In this document: piece by piece, positions 1 through 7,344 of the stretch
How the letters are laid out: each line of letters starts with the position of its first letter
Position numbering within the stretch: the stretch's first letter is position 1
Origin: Actinomycetota bacterium
Lineage (GTDB): Bacteria; Actinomycetota; Thermoleophilia; Gaiellales; Gaiellaceae
Direction: 5' to 3'
NCBI GenBank assembly: GCA_013812465.1
Contig: JACCTK010000035.1
Coordinates: 1-35,755, forward strand
Length of the DNA stretch: 35,755 bases
Program-made: the position numbers and the translations under genes
Notes under the pieces: model-generated
The model's input: the letters and a program-made list of their open reading frames with translations, nothing else
Databases searched by the model: none
What the model was told of the DNA's origin: nothing

Positions 1-98
1 GAGCCAGGTTGGCGCGGAGCACCGGCCGGAGGCCGGCTTCGCCGGCCGGGAGGCCTGAGACGACGGTCCGTGTGGGAGGCCCGGAAGGAGGGGCACGC

Positions 99-119
99 GG
101 GGGAACGATGGGTTCCCCC
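99..119 (-). terminator. GC-rich hairpin downstream of pfkA
   Basis: An 8-bp perfect stem (GGGGGAAC / GTTCCCCC, loop 107-111) lies about 30 nt past the phosphofructokinase stop codon. It has no T-tract, so it could be a weak terminator or an mRNA 3' stabiliser. A second GC palindrome (GGCCGGC / GCCGGCC) lies at 32-48. I see no gene in positions 1-149. Confidence 0.3.
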
Positions 120-149
120 ACGCGACGAACCACGGGTTCCCGCACGCTA

Positions 150-1193
150 CTAGCCGAAGAACGCGCGGGCGACTTCGTACCACTCGGCGGGGACGGTCTT
201 GAGCTCGCGTGTCGCCTCCTCCAGAGAGACGTCGACGATCGCGTCTCCGTGAAGCGCGGCCATGCGGCCGAAGCGGCCTTGGTGGACGAGGTCGGCCGCC
301 TCCAGGCCGAAGCGGGTCGCCAGGACGCGGTCTCGCGCAGTCGGAGTTCCGCCGCGCTGGACGTGTCCGAGGACGGTCACGCGCGTCTCGAAGCCCGTCC
401 GCTCCTCGATCTCGCGGGCCAATGCGTCCCCCACGCCGCCCAAAACGACGTGTCCGAACTGGTCGCTGTCGCGGGCCTCGCGCGCGACGGCCTGCCGCTC
501 GCCGGACTCGTACGTCAGCTCGTACCCTTCGCTGACGACCACGATCGAGAAATCCTTGCCTCCGTCGTGCCGCTTCACGAGCTCCCGGCAGGCCTCTTCG
601 ACCGTGATGGGCTGTTCCGGGATGAGGATCACGTCGGCGCCTCCGGCGATGCCGCTCATGACCGCGATCCAGCCCGTATGCCGGCCCATGACCTCGACGA
701 CCATCGCGCGGTTGTGCGACTCGGCGGTCGAATGGAGGCGATCGATCGCCTCGGTGGCGATCGTGACTGCGGTGTCGAAGCCGAAGGTGTAGTCGGTGCC
801 CGAGAGGTCGTTGTCGATCGTCTTCGGAACTCCGACGACGGGGAAGCCGTGCTCCCGGTGGAGACGTGCCGCGACTCCGAGCGTGTCCTCGCCCCCGATC
901 GCGACCAGTGCCTCGAGGCGTTCCTCGGCGAAGTTGCGAAGCAGCGCGTCGACGCCGCCGTCGATCTTGTAGGGATTCGTCCGGGTGGTTCCCAGGATCG
1001 TGCCTCCACGCGGCAGGATCCCGGAGACCTCGCGTCGACCGAGCGGGGAGAAGATCCCGTCCGTGAGCCCCTTCCAGCCGTCGCGGACGCCGAGCAGCTC
1101 GTGATCGCGTTCGGTCGAGCGGCGGACGACGGCGCGGATCACGGCATTCAGCCCGGGGCAGTCGCCTCCACCGGTCAGAATGCCGATGCGCAT
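150..1193 (-). CDS. pfkA: 6-phosphofructokinase, probably pyrophosphate-dependent type
   Basis: Phosphorylates fructose-6-phosphate to fructose-1,6-bisphosphate in glycolysis (cytosolic). The 347-residue protein opens with the nucleotide/phosphate loop GGGDCPGLN (residues 8-16), carries the catalytic TIDND motif at 125-129 and has MGRHTGW further on, so the family is certain. Two positions decide the phosphoryl donor: GGED at 100-103 places Asp where ATP enzymes have Gly (E. coli Gly104), and PKTIDND places Lys at 124. Asp plus Lys is the pattern of PPi-dependent enzymes such as that of Amycolatopsis methanolica. Donor choice is inferred from these residues only. ATG 1193 is preferred; a GTG directly before it (1196) is also in frame. 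No clear Shine-Dalgarno sequence is visible. The gene lies downstream of the small TIM-barrel gene on the same strand, separated by a palindromic repeat. Confidence 0.95.
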   Translation of the reverse strand: MRIGILTGGGDCPGLNAVIRAVVRRSTERDHELLGVRDGWKGLTDGIFSPLGRREVSGILPRGGTILGTTRTNPYKIDGGVDALLRNFAEERLEALVAIGGEDTLGVAARLHREHGFPVVGVPKTIDNDLSGTDYTFGFDTAVTIATEAIDRLHSTAESHNRAMVVEVMGRHTGWIAVMSGIAGGADVILIPEQPITVEEACRELVKRHDGGKDFSIVVVSEGYELTYESGERQAVAREARDSDQFGHVVLGGVGDALAREIEERTGFETRVTVLGHVQRGGTPTARDRVLATRFGLEAADLVHQGRFGRMAALHGDAIVDVSLEEATRELKTVPAEWYEVARAFFG

Positions 1194-1205
1194 CACGTCA
1201 GGCGA

Positions 1206-1225
1206 GGGCGAGGCAAGCCTCGCCC
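1206..1225. repeat. Dispersed palindromic repeat, copy 1
   Basis: Perfect 9-bp inverted repeat GGGCGAGGC / GCCTCGCCC with a 2-nt centre (AA), followed by CCTAC. A near-identical copy lies at 23331-23350. The flanking CTA at 1226-1228 is, on the minus strand, the TAG stop codon of the upstream TIM-barrel gene, so the element borders or supplies that stop. It looks like a REP-type intergenic palindrome. Confidence 0.7.
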
Positions 1226-1834
1226 CTACACGCTCGGTGGCTCGGTACCCACGAGCCCCGCGACGTTGCCGGCGGCCACGAGAACCCCATCGACACCCGC
1301 CCGCTCGAGCTCCGCGACGTCGTCGACGGTTGCGTCATGGAGATCGGCGATGGCGAGCTTCCCGGCGGGTACGTCGTGCAGAAGCGCGAGCAACACCTCC
1401 AGCGGATCCTCATCCGAGTCCGGCCCTGCGGAGAGCAGGAATATCTCCGGATCGAGGTCGATCAGCACGCGCTCGAGGGCGTTGGAATCCGAGACGCGGA
1501 CGACGCACTCGAGGCCGAGCGCGCGTCCCTGGTCCCAGGCATTTGCATCAGAGACGACGACGGCGTCCGCGGCCCGCACGCTCGCCTCTCCCGCGCCGCC
1601 CAAGTGCAGAAGCGGAAGCTGGGACGACGCGCGAACCGCGTCCGCGCCTCGGCTGACGCCGAGACCGTCGGCGCCGTCGCGCTCGGCCGCGCTGGCCGCG
1701 GCGGCGTCGCCCACCACCACGAGAATCGAGATGCCGTCGCCTTCGGCGATCGCCTGGCTCAACCTGCTCACCGCGGGCATCGTAATCGCCGCGCAATCCA
1801 ACCTGTCCGGGACATCTATCGTCTCTGTCTCCAT
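1226..1834 (-). CDS. Small TrpC-like (indole-glycerol-phosphate synthase-like) TIM-barrel protein
   Basis: A 202-residue protein of unknown function. Its pattern resembles the later strands of indole-3-glycerol phosphate synthase: an AAERDGADGLGV segment, a stretch ending in DLDPEIFLLSAGP, and a C-terminal DDVAELERAGVDGVLVAAG that matches the phosphate-binding half of the barrel. It is shorter than true TrpC (about 260 residues), and I do not find the catalytic Lys/Glu set, so anthranilate-pathway activity is not supported. The ATG at 1834 has a strong GGAGG five nucleotides upstream, which favours it over the internal Met at 1780. The start overlaps by 2 nt the start of the divergent BNR-repeat gene. 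The gene probably shares a transcript with pfkA. Confidence 0.7.
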   Translation of the reverse strand: METETIDVPDRLDCAAITMPAVSRLSQAIAEGDGISILVVVGDAAAASAAERDGADGLGVSRGADAVRASSQLPLLHLGGAGEASVRAADAVVVSDANAWDQGRALGLECVVRVSDSNALERVLIDLDPEIFLLSAGPDSDEDPLEVLLALLHDVPAGKLAIADLHDATVDDVAELERAGVDGVLVAAGNVAGLVGTEPPSV

Positions 1835-3392
1835 GCGGACCTCCGTCGTTCTCGTGATCGCGCTGCTCCTCGCGGGCGCCGCTCAAGCCGCGCGGGTCGT
1901 CGGCACCACCGGCAGCGATCGTCTTGTCGGTACCGCAAGAGCAGACACGATCCTCGGACGGGAAGGGCGGGATCGACTGCTGGGGAACACCGGAACCGAC
2001 TTCTTGCACGGCGGGCCAGGCAGCGATGTGGTCGACGCCGGGCCGGGCGCCGACCGGATCGTCGTCCAGTACGACGGGGCGAGGGACACCGTACGCTGCG
2101 GCTCCGGCTCGGATGTCGTGAACGCAGACCTCGTCGACCGCGTCGCGACGGACTGTGAGCTCATCGGTCGCCGGCTGTCCCGCGATCCGTACACGGGTCC
2201 CGAGGCACAGCACGAGTCGGAGGTGGAGCCCGACAGCCTCACCGTGGGACGCACCACCGTCGCCACCTTTCAGGTCGGGCGGCGGTTCAGCGGCGCGGCG
2301 GACAACGTCGGCTTTGCCGTGTCGTCGGACAACGGGAGAACCTGGCGAAGCGGACTCCTGCCCGGCCTGACGCGCGCGAGCGTGCCGGCGGGCCCGAACG
2401 AGCGGGCGAGCGACCCGGTCGTCGCCTACGACGCGGTCAATCGCGTTTGGCTGATCGCCACGCTGGCGCTCGAGGGGCAGGTCACGCGCCTGACCGTCAG
2501 CCGCTCGACCGACGGCTTCACGTGGGGAGCTCCGGTGACGGCGATCGAAGGCACGTCACCGAACGGCATCACGTTCGACAAGAACTGGATCGCGTGCGAC
2601 AACGGGCGGGCCAGTCCTTTCCTCGGCCGTTGCTACCTCGTCTACACCGACACGCTTCGCTCCGATCGGCTCGCCGCGATCACGTCGATCGACGGCGGGA
2701 CGACGTGGTCGGCGCCGGTTGGGATCCCGGTGACGGATGCGGTCGGCGCGTTCCCGGTCATCCGCCAGTCGGGAGAGCTCGTCGTCGTCTACCTCTGGTC
2801 CGGGAACCGCCTCGGCTCGTCCGTCTCGACGGACGGCGCGGCGAGCTTCGGCCCGCCCGCGGTCGTCGCCGAGCTCCAAGTTCGGTCCATCCGTGGACTT
2901 CGCTTCTTCCCGCTTCCCTCCGCGGATCTCGATCCCACCGGACGCGTGTGGATCACCTGGCACGACTGCCGCTTCAGCTCCGGATGCGCTCAGAACAGCG
3001 TCGTTGTCTCGACCTCGGCCGACGGTCGCTCGTGGACGGCGCCTACGAGGGTGACGAGGGGACGGGATTCATTTCTCCCCGCCATCGGCATCCATCCGAC
3101 TACCGGCCGAGTTGCGATCGTCTATCACGTCGTTCGGCCGGGAGGAATCGACGTCGAGCTGGTCGAGTCGCGTGCTCTGGCGCCCGGACGTCCGGTCAGC
3201 TTCACGACTCCGCGGCGCCTGTCGGCGCAGACCATGCGCCCGGAATGGTCGCCGAACACGGTCTCCGGACGGATGCTCGCCGACTACCTCTCCGTGCACT
3301 ACGCGGGAGACCGCCCGCTCGCAGTCTGGATCCTCGCCTCCGAGCCGGTCGGGCAGAGCTTGCGGCAGGCGGTTTACGCGACGAGGGGCTAG
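1833..3392 (+). CDS. Exported RTX-like and BNR/Asp-box repeat protein (sialidase-like propeller)
   Basis: A 519-residue predicted secreted protein. Residues 1-20 form a signal peptide (short basic N-terminus, hydrophobic core, AQA-A cleavage site). Residues about 20-110 hold RTX-like calcium-binding repeats (GTTGSDRLVGT, GREGRDRLLGN, HGGPGSDVV, CGSGSDVV). The rest has repeated Asp-boxes of the S-x-D-x-G-x-T-W type (SSDNGRTW, STDGFTWGAP, SIDGGTTWSAP, SADGRSWTAP), typical of sialidase-type beta-propellers. Enzymatic activity is not established because Asp-boxes are structural. The frame is open back to position 9, but that part is antisense to pfkA, so I take ATG 1833, which gives the signal peptide. 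No Shine-Dalgarno sequence precedes it, so the mRNA may be leaderless or nearly so. Confidence 0.85.
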   Translation: MRTSVVLVIALLLAGAAQAARVVGTTGSDRLVGTARADTILGREGRDRLLGNTGTDFLHGGPGSDVVDAGPGADRIVVQYDGARDTVRCGSGSDVVNADLVDRVATDCELIGRRLSRDPYTGPEAQHESEVEPDSLTVGRTTVATFQVGRRFSGAADNVGFAVSSDNGRTWRSGLLPGLTRASVPAGPNERASDPVVAYDAVNRVWLIATLALEGQVTRLTVSRSTDGFTWGAPVTAIEGTSPNGITFDKNWIACDNGRASPFLGRCYLVYTDTLRSDRLAAITSIDGGTTWSAPVGIPVTDAVGAFPVIRQSGELVVVYLWSGNRLGSSVSTDGAASFGPPAVVAELQVRSIRGLRFFPLPSADLDPTGRVWITWHDCRFSSGCAQNSVVVSTSADGRSWTAPTRVTRGRDSFLPAIGIHPTTGRVAIVYHVVRPGGIDVELVESRALAPGRPVSFTTPRRLSAQTMRPEWSPNTVSGRMLADYLSVHYAGDRPLAVWILASEPVGQSLRQAVYATRG

Positions 3393-3471
3393 AACTCGGC
3401 TTCCTCCAAGACTGCGAGGCGGGCCCAACCCGCAAACCTGGCTCGCCGGAAGCGACCGGGAGCCTGCAGCC

Positions 3472-4269
3472 TCAGAGGCCGATCGGGTGCCAGACGGTCT
3501 TCAGCTCGAGGAACGCCTCGATCTCCCACGGGCTCTGCTCGTCCGCCGACGAGCGCACGACGCGCTTGACGTTTTCCGCCGCCAGCTTCTCGAACTCCGC
3601 TACCGCCCCGTCCACACCGGTCAGGTCGATCGCGTTCACGTCCATGTGGCCGGCGAGCCACGGGGCGAGCTCGTCGCGGAATCCGGTGAGGATGTTGACG
3701 GCGCCGCCAGGGAGATCGGACGTGGCAAGCGCCTCGGCCAGCTCCATCGCCGCGAGTGGGTGCGTTTCGGACCCGACGACGACGACGGTGTTGCCCCCCA
3801 CGAGGGCCGGGAGGAGCCGCGAGACGATGCCGCCGAGAGCGGGCTCGGACGGGGCCAGAACAGCCACGACTCCGGTCGGCTCGGGCACGGTGAAGTCGAA
3901 ATAGGGGCCCGCGACGGCGTTCGAGCCTCCGAGGACCTGTGACAGCTTGTCTGCCCAGCCCGCGTACCAGATGACGCGATCGATTGCCGCGTCGACCTCG
4001 TCACGACCCGAGCAGACACTCTCGAGATCAGCGGCCCGCGTCTCCATCATCTCCGCGAGCCGGTAGAGAACCTGGCCGCGGTTGTACGCCGTCAGCCCCG
4101 ACCAGGCTGGAAAGGCGGCTCGGGCTGCACGGACGGCATCGCGGGCGTCCTTGCGCGAGGCGCGAGCCACGTTCTGCCCCTCCGCCTCGTACGTGCGACC
4201 CGACTCCGAGCGAGGAAACGCGCCTCCGATATGGAGCTTGTACGTCTTCTTGACGGGAATCCGGCTCAT
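3472..4269 (-). CDS. Truncated aldehyde dehydrogenase-family protein lacking the catalytic domain
   Basis: A 265-residue relative of aldehyde dehydrogenase, about half the normal 490. It follows the N-terminal (cofactor-binding) half: an AFPAWSGL segment, VIWYAGWADKLSQVLGG, and an APSEPALGG segment where active enzymes have PWNFP. It has DLTGVDG instead of FTGS. It then ends in a short tail, ETKTVWHPIG-like (FLELKTVWHPIGL). The catalytic ELGGK glutamate and the GQxC nucleophile region are absent, so it cannot be a normal dehydrogenase. It lies downstream of the intact enzyme and deoC on the same strand. The start at 4269 has AGGTGA six nucleotides upstream. I recall similar short paralogues beside deoC in other actinobacteria, which suggests a maintained partner or pseudoenzyme rather than decay. 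Its role is unknown. Confidence 0.85.
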   Translation of the reverse strand: MSRIPVKKTYKLHIGGAFPRSESGRTYEAEGQNVARASRKDARDAVRAARAAFPAWSGLTAYNRGQVLYRLAEMMETRAADLESVCSGRDEVDAAIDRVIWYAGWADKLSQVLGGSNAVAGPYFDFTVPEPTGVVAVLAPSEPALGGIVSRLLPALVGGNTVVVVGSETHPLAAMELAEALATSDLPGGAVNILTGFRDELAPWLAGHMDVNAIDLTGVDGAVAEFEKLAAENVKRVVRSSADEQSPWEIEAFLELKTVWHPIGL

Positions 4270-4390
4270 GTCATGTCACCTGGTCGGCCAGGCGCGCGTG
4301 GAGAGATTGGCGCCGAATCGGTGCGCTCCTGTAGCTGTCCCGTGACCCTTTCGCGGGTAGGCTCGACGCCGGGTGGAGGGTGGTCACACA

Positions 4391-4407
4391 CCCCACCCTG
4401 GGTGGGG
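4391..4407 (-). terminator. Hairpin between the two aldehyde dehydrogenase genes
   Basis: CCCCACC / GGTGGGG stem (7 bp, 3-nt loop) about 37 nt past the stop of the full-length aldehyde dehydrogenase, inside a 174-bp spacer (4270-4443). No T-tract follows on the minus strand. It may attenuate read-through from deoC-ALDH into the short paralogue. I see nothing else firm in the spacer. Confidence 0.3.
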
Positions 4408-4443
4408 AAGCGCCGTAGAAGCGGCCGGAAACCGGAGCCGCTC

Positions 4444-5922
4444 TCAATCGAACCTCAGGTACGGCGCGAGCCCGTGGCGCCCGCCTTCACGCCCAAAACC
4501 CGACTCCTTGTAGCCGCCGAACGGCGACGTCGGGTCGAACCGGTTGAACGTGTTCGCCCACACGACACCGGCGCGCAGGCGCTCGACCATCCACAGGATC
4601 CTCGATCCCTTCTCCGTCCACACACCCGCCGACAGGCCGTAGGGCGTGTTGTTCGCCTTCTCGACCGCCTCCTCGGGCGTCCGGAAGGTCAACACCGAGA
4701 GCACCGGCCCGAAGATCTCCTCCTGAGCGATGCGATGACTCTGCGCGACGTTGGTGAAGAGCGTCGGCACGAACCAGTACCCCCGCTCGGGGAGACGACA
4801 GTCGGGCTGATACATCTCCGCGCCCTCCGCCTCACCACACGCGACGAGCTCGGTGATCCGGTCGAGCTGCGCCTTGGAGTTGATCGCGCCCACATCGGTG
4901 TTCTTGTCGAGCGGGTCGCCGACTCTCAGCGTGGATAGGCGGCGCTTGAGCTTCTCGAGCAGGGGCTCGTAGATCGACTCCTGCACGAGCAGCCGCGAGC
5001 CGGCGCAGCACACGTGGCCCTGGTTGAAGTAGATGCCGTTCACGATCCCCTCTACCGCCTGATCCAGCGCGGCGTCGTCGAAGACGATATTCGCGGCCTT
5101 GCCTCCAAGTTCTAACGTCAGCCGCACATCGCGACCGGCGAGCTCGCGCATGATGAGCTTCCCGACCTCGGTCGAGCCGGTGAACGCGAGCTTGTCGATG
5201 CCGTCGTTGCGAACGAGATGACCGCCGGTCGTCCCGTCGCCGGTGATGATGTTGACGACCCCCGGCGGCAGCTCCGCCTGGCGGCAGATGTCCGCGAAGA
5301 TCAACGCCGTCAGCGGAGTCGTCTCCGCAGGTTTGAGCACGACCGTGTTCCCGCAGGCGAGCGCGGGCGCGATCTTCCACGAGAGCATCAGCAACGGGAA
5401 GTTCCAGGGGATGATCTGCGCCGCGACACCGAGGGGACGGGGCGTGCGGTTGGGGTACGCGTACTCGAGCTTGTCCGCCCAGCCCGCGTAGTAGAAGAAG
5501 TGCGCGGCGGCGAGCGGAAGATCGACGTCCCGCGACTCGCGGATCGGCTTGCCTCCGTCGAGTGACTCGGCGACCGCGAGCTCTCGGGAGCGCTCCTGGA
5601 TGATCCGTGCGATCCGAAACAGATACTTCGCCCGCTCCGCGGGAGCGAGCTCCGCCCAGCCGTTCTCGAACGCCTCGCGAGCAGAGCGCACGGCGAGATC
5701 GACGTCCTCCGCCCCGGCCAAGGCGGCCTCGAACAGGCTCTCCTCGGTCGAGGGCGAGATCGACTCGAGCCACTCACCCGATCGGGGCTCCACCTCCTCT
5801 CCCCCGATCACGAGGCCGTAGCGCTCCCGAATCTCGACGATGTCTCGTGCCTCAGGCGCGGGCGCGTACTCCCACTCGAGCAGGGCCGGGACGGACGCCG
5901 TTCGCTTCTCGACCTGGGCCAT
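4444..5922 (-). CDS. NAD(P)-dependent aldehyde dehydrogenase
   Basis: Oxidises an aldehyde to the carboxylic acid. Full-length family member of 492 residues with intact catalytic features: PWNF at 172-175 (oxyanion Asn), KPAE at 197-200, FTGSTEVG at 248-255, ELGGK with general base Glu271, and FNQGHVC with nucleophile Cys305 (a second Cys follows). EEIFGPV and the C-terminal FGGYKESGFGREGG are present. The start overlaps the deoC stop by one base (TGATG), implying translational coupling. DeoC releases acetaldehyde, so acetaldehyde is the likeliest substrate (inference). A 4-hydroxybutyraldehyde or betaine-aldehyde role cannot be excluded from sequence alone. Confidence 0.95.
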   Translation of the reverse strand: MAQVEKRTASVPALLEWEYAPAPEARDIVEIRERYGLVIGGEEVEPRSGEWLESISPSTEESLFEAALAGAEDVDLAVRSAREAFENGWAELAPAERAKYLFRIARIIQERSRELAVAESLDGGKPIRESRDVDLPLAAAHFFYYAGWADKLEYAYPNRTPRPLGVAAQIIPWNFPLLMLSWKIAPALACGNTVVLKPAETTPLTALIFADICRQAELPPGVVNIITGDGTTGGHLVRNDGIDKLAFTGSTEVGKLIMRELAGRDVRLTLELGGKAANIVFDDAALDQAVEGIVNGIYFNQGHVCCAGSRLLVQESIYEPLLEKLKRRLSTLRVGDPLDKNTDVGAINSKAQLDRITELVACGEAEGAEMYQPDCRLPERGYWFVPTLFTNVAQSHRIAQEEIFGPVLSVLTFRTPEEAVEKANNTPYGLSAGVWTEKGSRILWMVERLRAGVVWANTFNRFDPTSPFGGYKESGFGREGGRHGLAPYLRFD

Positions 5923-6860
5923 CAGTCGATGGTGAAGTAGTCACCGGATTGATAGCGCCCCGTCTTCTCCTTACGGATCTGCATCAGGACGTCATTCAGC
6001 AGAGACGAGGCACCGAAGCGGAACAGATCGGGCGTCATCCATTCGGGGCCGAGCGTCTCGTAGAGGGTCACGAGGTACTGCACGGCCTGCTTGGAGGCCC
6101 GGATTCCCCCGGCGGGCTTGATGCCGACCATGCGACCCGTCTCGTGGTACACGTCCCGCACGACCTCCATCATGCAGAGGGTCACGGGCAACGTCGCAGC
6201 CGGGCTGATCTTCCCGGTTGACGTCTTGATGAAGTCGGCGCCCGCGGCGATGGCGAGCAGGGACGCGCGGCGGACGTTGTCGTAGGTGCCGAGCTCCCCT
6301 GTCTCGAGGATGACCTTCAGACGCGCATCCCCACACGCTTCCTTCACCTGCACGATCTCGTCGTAGGCGTCCACGTAGCGACCGGACAGGAACGCGCCGC
6401 GGTCGATGACCATGTCCACCTCGTCCGCCCCGAGCTCGACGACGGCGCGAGTCTCCGCGAGCTTGAACTTCGTCGGCGACTGGCCGGACGGGAAATAGGT
6501 GGCCACCGAGGCGACCTTCACCCCGCTCCCGGCGAGGCGCTCCTTCGCGCCCTCGACGTGGTTCGGGTAGAGGCAGATCGCCGCGACCGGCGGCACCGTC
6601 GCATCCAGAGGGTCCGGTCGCATCCCCTTCGCGCAGAGGGCCGCGACCTTTCCAGGAGTGTCCTGACCCTCGAGCGTCGTCAGATCCATCATCCGAATCG
6701 CGAGATCGAGCGCCTGCAGCTTGGACTCGCGCTTGATCGAGCGCTTCGCGAGCGTGGCCGCGCGCTCTTCAAGCGCGACCGCGTCCACCGAGCCGACGCG
6801 CGGGAGCCTCGGTCCCGCCGGAAGCTCGAACCCGCCGATGAGCGCAGGCGCTGTCGCCAT
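5922..6860 (-). CDS. deoC: Deoxyribose-phosphate aldolase
   Basis: Cleaves 2-deoxyribose-5-phosphate to glyceraldehyde-3-phosphate and acetaldehyde in deoxynucleoside catabolism. 312 residues. The class I aldolase residues are visible: EVDMVID (Asp149), the Schiff-base lysine in FIKTSTGK (Lys212) and the relay lysine in GIKPAGG (Lys248). The protein has an N-terminal extension of about 40 residues relative to E. coli DeoC (259). It is coupled to the aldehyde dehydrogenase downstream by a one-base overlap. Cytidine deaminase is encoded a few genes upstream, so the block covers two steps of deoxypyrimidine salvage. The upstream gap to the frameshifted membrane-protein gene is 47 bp. Confidence 0.96.
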   Translation of the reverse strand: MATAPALIGGFELPAGPRLPRVGSVDAVALEERAATLAKRSIKRESKLQALDLAIRMMDLTTLEGQDTPGKVAALCAKGMRPDPLDATVPPVAAICLYPNHVEGAKERLAGSGVKVASVATYFPSGQSPTKFKLAETRAVVELGADEVDMVIDRGAFLSGRYVDAYDEIVQVKEACGDARLKVILETGELGTYDNVRRASLLAIAAGADFIKTSTGKISPAATLPVTLCMMEVVRDVYHETGRMVGIKPAGGIRASKQAVQYLVTLYETLGPEWMTPDLFRFGASSLLNDVLMQIRKEKTGRYQSGDYFTID

Positions 6861-6907
6861 GTCTCGAGTGTATCCCCGAGCACCTGCGCAGCTTGGCGCG
6901 GCAGATG

Positions 6908-7344
6908 TCAGATGACCGCGGTCGCGCCATCGGGCGGTGGCGCGTCACCACGCGCGAGGGCTCTCGCGACCTCATGCATGACGCGCCTGCTCCGAAACAG
7001 GCCGCGAGCGCGCCAGCACAACGTCCGGTCTGCGGTCTGAGCACGCACGGTCGATGTCGACAGCTGAAAACGCGACCAACCAACGCGAGAGCCGCCACCA
7101 CGATGCCGACCAACAGAAACGTCAGCGGCACGATGAGCGCCAGGAGAAACGCGAAAGCGGTGACCACCGCGACTGCGACGATGATCGCGGTGACAACCGG
7201 CAGATCGTCGATCTGCGCGTCGATGTCGGGAGGGGAGGACAAGATCTCCCACATCGGCTTTCGACGCCACCAGCGCGGAAGACTCAACCACTCGCGTGAA
7301 ATCGTCCAGCCGATGTCGGCAGGATCGATAACTCGAACGCTCAC
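6908..7344 (-). pseudogene. Small membrane protein, reading frame broken at an A4/T4 run
   Basis: A GTG start at 7344 overlaps the era stop by four bases (GTGA). The first frame encodes a soluble N-terminus (VIDPADIGWTISREWLSLP) and a long hydrophobic segment ending in ALALVGRVF, then runs on with no sensible continuation. The -1 frame from about 7067-7070 gives a coherent C-terminus (STVRAQTADRTLCWRARG, then RSRRVMHEVARALARG) stopping at 6908. The two halves join at TTTT on the coding strand, so one missing base would explain the break. The intact product would be about 145 residues: a short cytosolic part, one or two membrane segments and a soluble tail. Function unknown. The break may be a true mutation or an assembly error. 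Confidence 0.65.

Noticed and set aside
9..1832. Plus-strand frame open from position 9 into the BNR-repeat gene
   Set aside because: It is antisense to pfkA and the TIM-barrel gene, both strongly supported. The signal peptide at 1833 marks the real start.
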